Source: an uncultured Bacteroidales bacterium (GTDB lineage Bacteria; Bacteroidota; Bacteroidia; Bacteroidales; Muribaculaceae). From it: a stretch of DNA of 64,000 bases. Both the position numbers and the translations under genes were made by a program. Where the stretch lies: the NCBI GenBank assembly GCA_949289215.1, contig CASENC010000007.1:62001-126000 (forward strand), given 5' to 3'. Positions 56,711 to 64,000 of this stretch are shown in pieces (position 1 is the first letter of the stretch; each line of letters opens with the position of its first letter). The notes below the pieces were generated by a model, which ran no database searches, was not told the origin of the DNA, and saw nothing but the letters and a program-made list of their open reading frames with translations.

Positions 56711-57877
56711 ATGAGCGACCAACGTTATGACCTGCGCGGAGTGTCGGCATCGAAAGAAGATGTACACAACGCCATTAAGAATGTCGATAAAGGGCTTTTC
56801 CCGAAGGCTTTCTGCAAAATAATACCCGACCTGCTTGGAGGCGACCCACAATATTGCAATATCATGCACGCCGACGGAGCAGGAACAAAGTCGTCGTTGG
56901 CATACGCCTATTGGCGCGAAACGGGCGACTTGAGCGTATGGAAAGGAATAGCACAAGATGCTTTGATTATGAATATCGACGACCTGCTTTGCGTGGGTGC
57001 GACCGACAACATATTGCTTTCATCAACCATCGGGCGCAACAAGATGCTCATTCCCGGCGAAGTGATTGCAGCCATCATCAACGGAACCGAGGAATTACTG
57101 CAGGAATTGCGCGAACTGGGCGTTAACATCGTCTCCACCGGTGGCGAAACTGCCGATGTCGGCGACCTTGTGCGCACCATCATCGTCGATAGCACTGTTA
57201 CTTGCCGCATGCGTCGCAGCGATGTCATCGATAATGCCAACATTGCCGCAGGCGATGTCATTGTGGGGCTTTCATCTTCAGGCCGAGCTACCTACGAAAA
57301 AGAATATAACGGCGGTATGGGCAGCAACGGTCTCACCTCGGCTCGCCACGATGTATTCTGCAAAGCCGTAGCCGAAAAATATCCCGAAACTTACGACCAT
57401 AACGTTCCCGAAGAACTTGTATATTCAGGAAAAACAGGCCTCACCGATACCGTGCCGGGAGTGCCTGTCGATGCAGGCAAATTAGTACTCTCTCCCACCC
57501 GCACTTATGCCCCGGTCATTAAAAAAGTACTCGATGCCATGCGTCCGCGCATACACGGCATGGTACACTGCTCGGGTGGCGCGCAAACCAAGGTTATACA
57601 CTTCGTCAGCGGCAAGCACGTCATTAAGGACAACCTGTTCCCGGTTCCACCTCTTTTCAAGCTGATACAGGAACAGTCGGGTACCGATTGGAAAGAAATG
57701 TACAAAGTATTCAATATGGGGCACCGAATGGAAATATACGTAGCACCCGAAGATGCCGATGCCATCATAGAGATTTCTCGCAGCTTCAATATCGATGCAC
57801 AGGTTGTGGGACGTGTGGAAGATGCACCCGAAAACCGTCTGACAATCAAAAGCGAATACGGCACTTTTGAATACTAA
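56711..57877 (+). CDS. purM: Phosphoribosylformylglycinamidine cyclo-ligase-type enzyme
   Basis: PurM closes the imidazole ring to form aminoimidazole ribonucleotide in purine synthesis, using ATP. The 388-residue protein belongs to the AIR synthase fold: MHADGAGTKSSLAYAYW, then ALIMNIDDLLCVGATDN and GGETADVGDLVRTI match its active-site loops. GLSSSGRATYEKEYNGGMGSN and FNMGHRMEIYVAPEDAD are in the C-terminal half. It is longer than E. coli PurM (about 345), as in other Bacteroidetes. It lies second in the cdsA-purM-mltF operon. I infer the purine role from the family; no other pur gene is in the window. Confidence 0.9.
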   Translation: MSDQRYDLRGVSASKEDVHNAIKNVDKGLFPKAFCKIIPDLLGGDPQYCNIMHADGAGTKSSLAYAYWRETGDLSVWKGIAQDALIMNIDDLLCVGATDNILLSSTIGRNKMLIPGEVIAAIINGTEELLQELRELGVNIVSTGGETADVGDLVRTIIVDSTVTCRMRRSDVIDNANIAAGDVIVGLSSSGRATYEKEYNGGMGSNGLTSARHDVFCKAVAEKYPETYDHNVPEELVYSGKTGLTDTVPGVPVDAGKLVLSPTRTYAPVIKKVLDAMRPRIHGMVHCSGGAQTKVIHFVSGKHVIKDNLFPVPPLFKLIQEQSGTDWKEMYKVFNMGHRMEIYVAPEDADAIIEISRSFNIDAQVVGRVEDAPENRLTIKSEYGTFEY

Positions 57878-57898
57878 AGCACTTACCCCTCTCCACAC

Positions 57899-59299
57899 AT
57901 GAAAAAAACCGCCTGCCATGCAATAATACTGTCGGCAATCATTGCAGCGTTTACGGCAACTGTGTCGTGCAGCCATAAGCCGCACAGCCACCTCACCGTT
58001 GCTCAATTGCCCGACACACTTATAATAGGCACGCTCTACAGCCCAACGTCTTATTTCTATTACAAAGAAGACACCATGGGATATGAATACGAGCGCATAA
58101 GCAGTTTTGCACGTGAAAAAAATATGGGTACACGCTTCATAATTGCACGTAACATGGAAGCTGCAATTGCCATGCTCGACTCGGGAACCATCGACGTTAT
58201 TGCATACGAAATTCCCATTACTGCCGAATACCGGAACCGCGTGCTTAGCTGCGGAACCGAGAACATCACTCACCAAATACTTGTGCAGCCACGCAGCGAC
58301 ACAATGATTACCGATGTAACGCAGTTGGTTGGCCGTGACGTGTATGTGGAAAAAAATTCAAAATATGAAGCACGCTTGCGGAATTTAGACGATGAATTGG
58401 GCGGTGGCATTCACATTCACACAGTCGAAGAAGACTCGCTCATTGCCGACGACCTTGTGGAAATGGTTGCCGAGGGGAAGTTGCCATTGACAATCGTCGA
58501 TAGCGACATAGCCAGGCTTAACCGCACATATTACAGCAATATCGACATATCGCTTGAAGTGAGCTTCCCGCAGCGGGCGGCTTGGGCTGTGAAAAAAGGG
58601 AACCAATGGCTTGCCGACTCCATCACACGGTGGGCACAGGGGGAACAATCCCGACCTGCTTATAAATTAATATTAAAACGGTATTTTGAACTGAGCAAAC
58701 GCGGCATAACCGACGATGACCCTGAAATTATTTCGGTGAGCGAAAACCTGCGCCACGGATTTATATCACCCTATGATGATATCTTCCGCCACCATGCAGC
58801 CACCATCGGTTGGGACTGGCGTATGTTGGCCGCACAAGCTTGGGTGGAATCGAAATTCCGCAACGATGTGGTATCATGGGCCGGTGCAAGGGGGCTTATG
58901 CAATTGATGCCGCACACTGCCCGGGCCTACGGCATTACACTCGAAGAAACCATCGACCCTGACAAAAACGTGGGAGCTGCAGTGCGCAGCATTCGCGACC
59001 TCGACCGCTCTCTCACACGTTATGTTTCCGACCCGCATGAACGGTTGAACTTCATCATAGCAGCCTATAACTCAGGCATAGGGCACATATACGATGCCAT
59101 AGAACTCGCCCGCAAATATGGGAAAAACCCTGCCGTGTGGTTTGACAATGTGGAAGAAGCCGTGCTATGGAAAGCCAACCCGGAATTTTACAACGACCCC
59201 GTGTGCCGCTTCGGCTACTTTCGCGGCCGGCAAACTGTCAATTACGTGCGCAACGTAACCAATTACTACAACCTTTACTGCAAAAATATCAAGAATTGA
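57899..59299 (+). CDS. mltF: MltF-type membrane-bound lytic transglycosylase
   Basis: This enzyme cleaves peptidoglycan glycan strands, leaving 1,6-anhydro ends. The 466-residue protein has a lipoprotein signal (VSC, Cys24), a family-3 solute-binding domain (about 38-265) that in MltF regulates activity by binding muropeptides, and an SLT lysozyme-like domain (about 290-460). The catalytic Glu317 is in AAQAWVESKFRN, followed by GARGLMQLMPHTARAYG and FIIAAYNSGIGHI. It is third in the cdsA operon. A paralogue lacking the transglycosylase domain lies at 46.9 kb. Confidence 0.93.
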   Translation: MKKTACHAIILSAIIAAFTATVSCSHKPHSHLTVAQLPDTLIIGTLYSPTSYFYYKEDTMGYEYERISSFAREKNMGTRFIIARNMEAAIAMLDSGTIDVIAYEIPITAEYRNRVLSCGTENITHQILVQPRSDTMITDVTQLVGRDVYVEKNSKYEARLRNLDDELGGGIHIHTVEEDSLIADDLVEMVAEGKLPLTIVDSDIARLNRTYYSNIDISLEVSFPQRAAWAVKKGNQWLADSITRWAQGEQSRPAYKLILKRYFELSKRGITDDDPEIISVSENLRHGFISPYDDIFRHHAATIGWDWRMLAAQAWVESKFRNDVVSWAGARGLMQLMPHTARAYGITLEETIDPDKNVGAAVRSIRDLDRSLTRYVSDPHERLNFIIAAYNSGIGHIYDAIELARKYGKNPAVWFDNVEEAVLWKANPEFYNDPVCRFGYFRGRQTVNYVRNVTNYYNLYCKNIKN

Positions 59300-59303
59300 G
59301 TTT

Positions 59304-60149
59304 TCACCTGTTTTTGCGCCACAAGTCGGGGCGGTCGGTTATGATTCCGTCAACAGGCAAATGCGGGGTATCTTCAGGCCCCGACAAGGTCCATATTTTC
59401 ACCTGTTTGCCATGTTTATGCAATCGCTCGATAATATTGCGTGTAACCGAACGGTAATAAAAATTAAACGATGACACATAATTGTATTTTTCATAATCAA
59501 ATGCCGTGAAGCTACCATCAAATACCGCAGGAATACCCTTGACACGGAATATAAGCAGCTTTTCAAGCCGCAATGCCGAATCGATGCGATGCACCTCGGC
59601 AAGCGACTCATCGCTAAACGACTGCACCGACACCCAATCCTGCGCATCATACCTGTGTACCACTTCAACCATTTTGCGCTCCACATCATATCGCCCGTTT
59701 TCATGCTTAACTTCAATCAGCAACCTACAGCGGCCGGCCACAGTTTCTATAACTTCGGCAAGAGATGGAATATGCTCGGCGGTAGGATTTCCTGCATTGT
59801 CAACAACATGAAATTCCCGCAACTCGGCAAGGGTGAGATCTGCAATGTTACCCATGCCTGTAGTGGTGCGGTCTATGCTTTTGTCATGGCACACCACCAC
59901 TTCACCGTCAGCCGTCAGGTGCACATCAATTTCTATCACATCGGCCCCGGCTTCAATGCCTTGCTCTATACACGATAATGTATTTTCTCGACCAAGCCCG
60001 GCTCCGCCACGATGGGCAATTATAGTAAGTTCATCCATTTCATGACGTGTATAACCACGACGGTAAAACAAGTTTGGTATCACATTATAAGCCACATATC
60101 CGGCTGCAATGGCACCGGCTCCGAGCAACATATTTAATTTCTTATTCAT
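59304..60149 (-). CDS. Glycerophosphodiester phosphodiesterase
   Basis: This enzyme hydrolyses glycerophosphodiesters released from phospholipids to glycerol-3-phosphate and an alcohol. From the ATG at 60149 the protein has 281 residues: a membrane-spanning or signal N-terminus (MNKKLNMLLGAGAIAAGYVA), then a GDPD TIM barrel with IIAHRGGAGLGRENTL, the metal ligands in VIEIDVHLTADGEVVVCHD and RTTTGMG. The C-terminal VDGIITDRPDL is the family end. The frame is open 41 codons further upstream, but that part overlaps promoter-like DNA and is not homologous to the family. It converges with mltF, four bases apart. Confidence 0.9.
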   Translation of the reverse strand: MNKKLNMLLGAGAIAAGYVAYNVIPNLFYRRGYTRHEMDELTIIAHRGGAGLGRENTLSCIEQGIEAGADVIEIDVHLTADGEVVVCHDKSIDRTTTGMGNIADLTLAELREFHVVDNAGNPTAEHIPSLAEVIETVAGRCRLLIEVKHENGRYDVERKMVEVVHRYDAQDWVSVQSFSDESLAEVHRIDSALRLEKLLIFRVKGIPAVFDGSFTAFDYEKYNYVSSFNFYYRSVTRNIIERLHKHGKQVKIWTLSGPEDTPHLPVDGIITDRPDLWRKNR

Positions 60150-60174
60150 AGCCTTTCTTGTTTTTTCACAATGA

Positions 60175-60198
60175 CAAATATAAATAAATGCAAAGATA
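60175..60198 (-). promoter_or_regulatory. Two overlapping promoter -7 candidates for the GDPD gene
   Basis: Minus-strand TATATTTG (60182-60175) and TATCTTTG (60198-60191) both match TAnnTTTG and lie 26-49 bases before the ATG. Either or both may be used. Confidence 0.5.
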
Positions 60199-60415
60199 AA
60201 TGCGGAAAAATTTCTGCAATAAAATGTTAACAAAGCTATGTTTTGTTGCATCTTCGATGTATTATACGACAAATTGACAATTTTACACCACGTTTAACGC
60301 CAAAAAGATATACCAAACAGGCTTTATAAAACATTTTTCCACGCTCCCATGTCGCAACTGTAATCAAGGTAAAATATACTGTAATTTATCTACACCATAT
60401 ATCGCAAACAGGCAT
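60199..60415. other. Intergenic region between divergent GDPD and DUF3737 genes
   Basis: The 315-base gap between the two start codons is A+T rich. Apart from the promoter motifs near each gene I see nothing conserved or repeated in it. Confidence 0.4.
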
Positions 60416-60423
60416 TAATTTTG
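60416..60423 (+). promoter_or_regulatory. Promoter -7 element for DUF3737-malY
   Basis: TAATTTTG matches TAnnTTTG, 41 bases before the ATG at 60465. Confidence 0.55.
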
Positions 60424-60464
60424 CATAGTGAATAAACAGGAATAATAAACAACCCAACAAACAT

Positions 60465-61316
60465 ATGAAAGAAATAAAAAACACCGAATTTGAAGGTGAA
60501 CGACCGTTGTTTGCTTCACACGACTTGCGCATCGACGGCGTGACAATTCATGCCGGGGAATCGGCACTGAAAGAATGTAGCAACATCGAGGCCGTCAACT
60601 GCAGGTTTGAAGGCAAATATCCCTTTTGGCACGTTGATGGTTTCAAAGTGCGCAATTGCGTTTTCACCCAAGGGGCAAGAGCCGCCTTGTGGTACTCGCG
60701 CAACCTTGAAATGAGCGACACTCTTGTCGAAGCTCCCAAGATGTTCCGTGAAATGGATGGCATAAAGCTATTCAACGTGAAAATTCCCGATGCGCAAGAA
60801 ACGCTTTGGCACTGCCGCAACGTGGTACTCAACAACGTGGAAGTGCGCAATGCCGACTACCTTTTCATGCACAGCGAGAACATAACTATCGACAATTACC
60901 GCCAGCAAGGCAATTACTCATTCCAGTATTGCCACAACGTGGTGATACGCAACGCCGTTATCGACTCGAAAGATGCATTTTGGGGAACTGAAAACGTAAC
61001 CGTGTATGATTCGGAATTAACCGGTGAATACCTTGGTTGGCATTCCCACAACTTACGACTTGTCAATTGCAAGATTTCAGGCACTCAACCACTATGCTAC
61101 GCGCACGACCTTGTGATGGAAAACTGCACAATGGCCGATGATTGCGACCTCGCTTTTGAATACAGCAGCGTGCAAGCCACCATTGACGGACCTGTGCGCA
61201 GTGTCAAGAATCCCATCACCGGACGCATAGCAGCTGAAAGCTACGGTGAAATAATCATCGACGAGAATATTAAGGCTCCGGCCGATTGCAAAATACTTAC
61301 CACGGAAAGCAAATGA
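60465..61316 (+). CDS. DUF3737-family beta-helix protein
   Basis: The 283-residue protein belongs to the uncharacterised DUF3737 family. It consists of about a dozen short repeats of the form N/D-hydrophobic-x-N-C/V, with W/F at turns (ALWYSRNLEMSDTLVE, then TLWHCRNVVLNNVEV and SFQYCHNVVIRNAVI). This predicts a right-handed beta-helix like pectin-lyase folds, but no catalytic set is visible. There is no signal peptide. The stop codon overlaps the malY start (ATGA), so the two are translationally linked, and a joint role in amino-acid or sulfur metabolism is possible but unproven. Confidence 0.85.
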   Translation: MKEIKNTEFEGERPLFASHDLRIDGVTIHAGESALKECSNIEAVNCRFEGKYPFWHVDGFKVRNCVFTQGARAALWYSRNLEMSDTLVEAPKMFREMDGIKLFNVKIPDAQETLWHCRNVVLNNVEVRNADYLFMHSENITIDNYRQQGNYSFQYCHNVVIRNAVIDSKDAFWGTENVTVYDSELTGEYLGWHSHNLRLVNCKISGTQPLCYAHDLVMENCTMADDCDLAFEYSSVQATIDGPVRSVKNPITGRIAAESYGEIIIDENIKAPADCKILTTESK

Positions 61317-62476
61317 TGAAATACAATTTCGATGAAATAATTCAACGGCGCGGAACAAATTCCTACAAATGGGACAGCGCACCAGACGAGGATATACTGC
61401 CATTATGGGTCGCCGACATGGACTTCCGCACCGCGCCGGCCATCATCGAGGCACTTGAGAAGCGTGTGGCTCACGGCATATTCGGCTACACACGTGTTCC
61501 CGACGAATATTATGATGCTGTTACCGGTTGGTTTGGCCGACGCCACGGATGGACCTTTCCCAAGGAATGGATTATTTACACTTCGGGGGTGGTTCCGGCC
61601 ATCTCGGCAATACTGAAAGCCCTTACCCTACCCGGTGACCGTGTGCTTATTCAAGGCCCGGTATATAACTGTTTCTTCTCGTCGATACGCAACAGTGGGT
61701 GTGCAATGGTAAGCAACTCTCTCACACGGGAAGGCAACACATATCGCATCAACTTCGACGACATGGAGCAAAAAATCGTCAACGAGGATATCAGAGTGTT
61801 CCTGCTTTGCAATCCGCACAATCCGGCCGGACGTGTGTGGACTCGGGAGGAATTGTTGCAAATGGGTAACATATGCCTGCGGCATGGTGTGACTGTGATA
61901 AGCGATGAAATCCATTGCGAATTCACCTATCCCGGTCACGAGTACACCCCATTCGCTTCGTTAGGACAGGAATATGCACAACATTCGGTAACTTGCGTCT
62001 CGCCGAGCAAGGCTTTCAACATTGCCGGTTTGCAAATAGCAAACATCGTGACGGCCGACGATGAATTACGCCGCCGGATAAACCGTGCCATAAACATCAA
62101 CGAGGTGTGCGACGTAAACCCGTTTGGCGTAATTGCCACCATTGCCGCCTACAACCACGGTGAGGAGTGGCTCGATGAATTGATGCAATACCTGCATGGC
62201 AACTATGAGTACATGAAAGATTATTGCGACAAGCATTTGCCACAATTCCCCATCATGAAACTCGAAGGCACTTACCTGCCCTGGATGGATTGCTCGGCTT
62301 TGCATTTATCCTCGGCCGAAATCGAAGACCGCCTGATAAAGCAAGCCAAACTATGGCTCAATGCAGGCTCAATGTATGGCCGTGAGGGTGAAGGCTATAT
62401 GCGCTGGAACATAGCTTGCCCGCGGCAAACACTTATGAAAGGACTCGAACGTTTCACCTCGGCGGTAACACGATAA
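61313..62476 (+). CDS. MalY/PatB-family cystathionine beta-lyase-like aminotransferase
   Basis: This is a PLP enzyme of the class I/II aminotransferase fold; MalY/PatB members cleave cystathionine or cysteine to pyruvate, ammonia and a thiol. The 387-residue protein starts MMKYNFDEIIQRRGTNSYKW, has PLWVADMDFRTAP and GIFGYTRVPDEYYDAV, and carries the PLP-binding lysine in SPSKAFNIAGLQIAN. NPHNPAGRVW and SDEIHCEFTYPGHEYTPF are further PLP-site blocks. The ATG at 61313 is chosen because it overlaps the DUF3737 stop. A second ATG follows at once. A strong terminator lies after it. Confidence 0.9.
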   Translation: MMKYNFDEIIQRRGTNSYKWDSAPDEDILPLWVADMDFRTAPAIIEALEKRVAHGIFGYTRVPDEYYDAVTGWFGRRHGWTFPKEWIIYTSGVVPAISAILKALTLPGDRVLIQGPVYNCFFSSIRNSGCAMVSNSLTREGNTYRINFDDMEQKIVNEDIRVFLLCNPHNPAGRVWTREELLQMGNICLRHGVTVISDEIHCEFTYPGHEYTPFASLGQEYAQHSVTCVSPSKAFNIAGLQIANIVTADDELRRRINRAININEVCDVNPFGVIATIAAYNHGEEWLDELMQYLHGNYEYMKDYCDKHLPQFPIMKLEGTYLPWMDCSALHLSSAEIEDRLIKQAKLWLNAGSMYGREGEGYMRWNIACPRQTLMKGLERFTSAVTR

Positions 62477-62480
62477 ACCC

Positions 62481-62515
62481 AAAAGAGCAGGCTCCACAGC
62501 GGAACCTGCTCTTTT
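62481..62515 (+). terminator. Bidirectional terminator between malY and the EF-G2 gene
   Basis: AAAAGAGCAGG / CCTGCTCTTTT is an 11-bp perfect stem with a 13-base loop, with A's on one side and T's on the other, serving both convergent genes. Confidence 0.88.
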
Positions 62516-62533
62516 CCCATAATAATGCAATAA

Positions 62534-64000
62534 TCAGTCTTCCTCGGTTTTGGTAGCCTCGTAAGCCTTGAGCAACTTATCTTGTACATCTCCAGGCACA
62601 AGTTCATAGGAAGCAAACTTCATCGAGAATGAAGAACGCCCGCCTGTAATCGAACTCAATGCAGTCGAATAAGTTGACATTTCTTTCAACGGCACTTTTG
62701 CCGATATCTTTTCAAAGCCCTTGTCGCTGCTCATACCCATAATAATGGCACGGCGTGATTGCAAGTCGCTCATCACATCACCCATCTTGTCGCCGGGCAC
62801 AAGCACTTCAACATCGTAAACCGGTTCAAGAATCTTAGGATTGGCATTCTTGAAAGCATCACTGAAGGCATGACGGGCAGCAAGGCGGAATGAAATTTCA
62901 TTTGAGTCAACCGGGTGCATCTTTCCGTCATATATGCACACACGCACATCGCGGGCATACGACCCTGTCAACGGGCCTTGCTCCATGCGATCCATGATAC
63001 CTTTCACAATGGCCGGAATGAAACGTGCATCGATGGCACCACCCACAATACAGTTGCAAACTACAAGTTTGCCACCCCATTCGAGTGGTATTTCCTGGGT
63101 GTCTTTCACGTTCATCTTGTATTCCTGGTTGTTGAAACGGTAAACATCGGGCTTGGGCATACCTTCAACATACGGTTCGATAATCAAGTGCACCTCGCCA
63201 AACTGTCCTGCTCCACCCGACTGCTTCTTGTGACGGTAATCGGCACGTGCCGCCTTGGTTATAGTTTCACGATAAGGTATGCGCGGTTCCGAGAACACCA
63301 CATTCAGTTTTTCGTTGTTTTCGATACGCCACTTCAACGTACGCAAGTGAAATTCTCCCTGGCCTGAAACAATGGTCTGTTTCAACTCCTTCGATTGCAC
63401 TACCACCCATGTGGGATCTTCCTCGTGCATACGGTTCAATATTTCGCTCAATTTCTCGGCATCGGCCTCATTTTCAGGCTTGATGGCACGCGAGAATTTT
63501 GGTTCGGGGTGGCGTATGAAATCGTAATGGCTTTCAAATCCCTTTTCATTGAGCGTATTGCCGGTCTTCACGTCCTTCATCTTCACTGTCGCGCCTATGT
63601 CGCCGGCTTTCAGTTCATCTACCGGAGTCCTTATCTGCCCGCAAGTGCAGAATATCTGTGCAAGGCGTTCCTTGCTTCCCTTATCGATGTTTACAAGGTC
63701 GGCACCAACCTTCAACGTACCCGACATTACTTTAAAGTAAGAAACTTCACCTATGTGCGGTTCCACCGAAGTCTTGAATACAAACAAGCTTACGGGACCG
63801 TTCGAATCGGGCTTTATTTCGTTCATCTCGGTATCAACCGGTGCAGGCATATCTTTAACAAACGGCACCACGTTGCCCAGGAACTCCATCATGCGGCGCA
63901 CACCCATGTCCTTCAACGCGCTCACGCAGAACACAGGGTAGATACTGCGATCGACAAGCCCTTTGCGAATACCTTCACGCATCTCGTCCTCGGTGAGCGT
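62534..64000 (-). CDS. Elongation factor G-like protein (EF-G2 type), 5' end outside window
   Basis: Only the C-terminal 488 residues are visible; the GTPase domain G1-G3 motifs would lie beyond position 64000. Domain II (about GPVSLFVFKTSVEPHIGEVS), domain III, domain IV and domain V can be followed in order. The domain IV sequence GSYARDVRVCIYDGKMHPVD and the C-terminal SSYST-like EMSTYSTALSSITGGRSSF match the second EF-G of Bacteroidetes and not the canonical fusA product. That paralogue in Bacteroides thetaiotaomicron is reported to support translation without GTP hydrolysis under nutrient limitation. Whether this copy lacks GTPase residues cannot be seen here. Confidence 0.88.
   Translation of the reverse strand, partial: TLTEDEMREGIRKGLVDRSIYPVFCVSALKDMGVRRMMEFLGNVVPFVKDMPAPVDTEMNEIKPDSNGPVSLFVFKTSVEPHIGEVSYFKVMSGTLKVGADLVNIDKGSKERLAQIFCTCGQIRTPVDELKAGDIGATVKMKDVKTGNTLNEKGFESHYDFIRHPEPKFSRAIKPENEADAEKLSEILNRMHEEDPTWVVVQSKELKQTIVSGQGEFHLRTLKWRIENNEKLNVVFSEPRIPYRETITKAARADYRHKKQSGGAGQFGEVHLIIEPYVEGMPKPDVYRFNNQEYKMNVKDTQEIPLEWGGKLVVCNCIVGGAIDARFIPAIVKGIMDRMEQGPLTGSYARDVRVCIYDGKMHPVDSNEISFRLAARHAFSDAFKNANPKILEPVYDVEVLVPGDKMGDVMSDLQSRRAIIMGMSSDKGFEKISAKVPLKEMSTYSTALSSITGGRSSFSMKFASYELVPGDVQDKLLKAYEATKTEED

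Overview
The window looks like a chromosomal segment of a gut-type member of the Bacteroidales, perhaps close to Muribaculaceae; no 16S gene is present, so this is inferred from gene content. The signs are: many upstream regions carry the Bacteroidetes -7 promoter motif TAnnTTTG, often TATCTTTG or TAATTTTG; Shine-Dalgarno sites are weak or absent; the ATP synthase genes run in the Bacteroidetes order atpDC-BEFHAG; nuoC and nuoD are fused and nuoEFG are missing; and typical families appear (DUF6377 regulator, Porin_10-like porin, CBM9-like protein, AAA-ATPase/PD-(D/E)XK protein, EF-G2-type factor). No tRNA, rRNA, CRISPR array or insertion sequence was recognised.

Layout. 1-13 kb (minus strand): an energy block read nuoA-B-CD-H, then the whole F1Fo ATP synthase operon atpD-C-B-E-F-H-A-G, then nuoI-J-K-L (nuoL runs off the window). 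A strong terminator and a new promoter lie between atpG and nuoI. A leader of about 320 nt with a terminator-like hairpin precedes nuoA. 13.5-20.3 kb (plus): a TonB-dependent receptor with a partner lipoprotein, a DUF6377 membrane regulator, an unrecognised structured RNA unit with its own promoter and terminator, and GDP-mannose synthesis (manC). 20.5-25.1 kb (minus): a sulfatase, lactaldehyde reductase fucO, and an AAA-ATPase/PD-(D/E)XK protein. 25.3-30.2 kb (plus): a very A+T-rich gene for a 1625-residue exonuclease-RecQ-UvrD fusion. 30.3-36.9 kb: a FucP-family permease overlapping rlmH, then minus-strand hemW, dnaA, an MCE/MlaD-type protein and a SPOR-domain amidase. 37.1-41.5 kb: aroE-comEC facing mlaEF. 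41.7-47.7 kb: M16 peptidase lipoprotein, porin-like protein, substrate-binding-like protein. 47.7-53.5 kb (minus): cls-endonuclease I-Ig lipoprotein operon and class II ribonucleotide reductase nrdJ. 53.8-64 kb: small Ig lipoprotein, LysE/CBM9 pair behind a tandem promoter-bearing repeat, the cdsA-purM-mltF operon, GDPD, DUF3737-malY, and an EF-G2-type factor cut by the window end.

The energy genes form one functional theme: proton pumping by an 11-subunit complex I and proton use by ATP synthase, largely under one promoter. Envelope work is spread over the middle and end: phospholipid synthesis and transport (cdsA, cls, mlaD, mlaEF), peptidoglycan hydrolysis (amidase, mltF) and outer-membrane uptake. 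fucO, the FucP-like permease and the sulfatase fit use of host or dietary sulfated, fucosylated glycans.

The most unusual items are the exonuclease-RecQ-UvrD fusion, the two uncharacterised leader/ncRNA units, the atp-within-nuo arrangement and the 80-bp tandem repeat, each copy of which carries a Bacteroidetes promoter.
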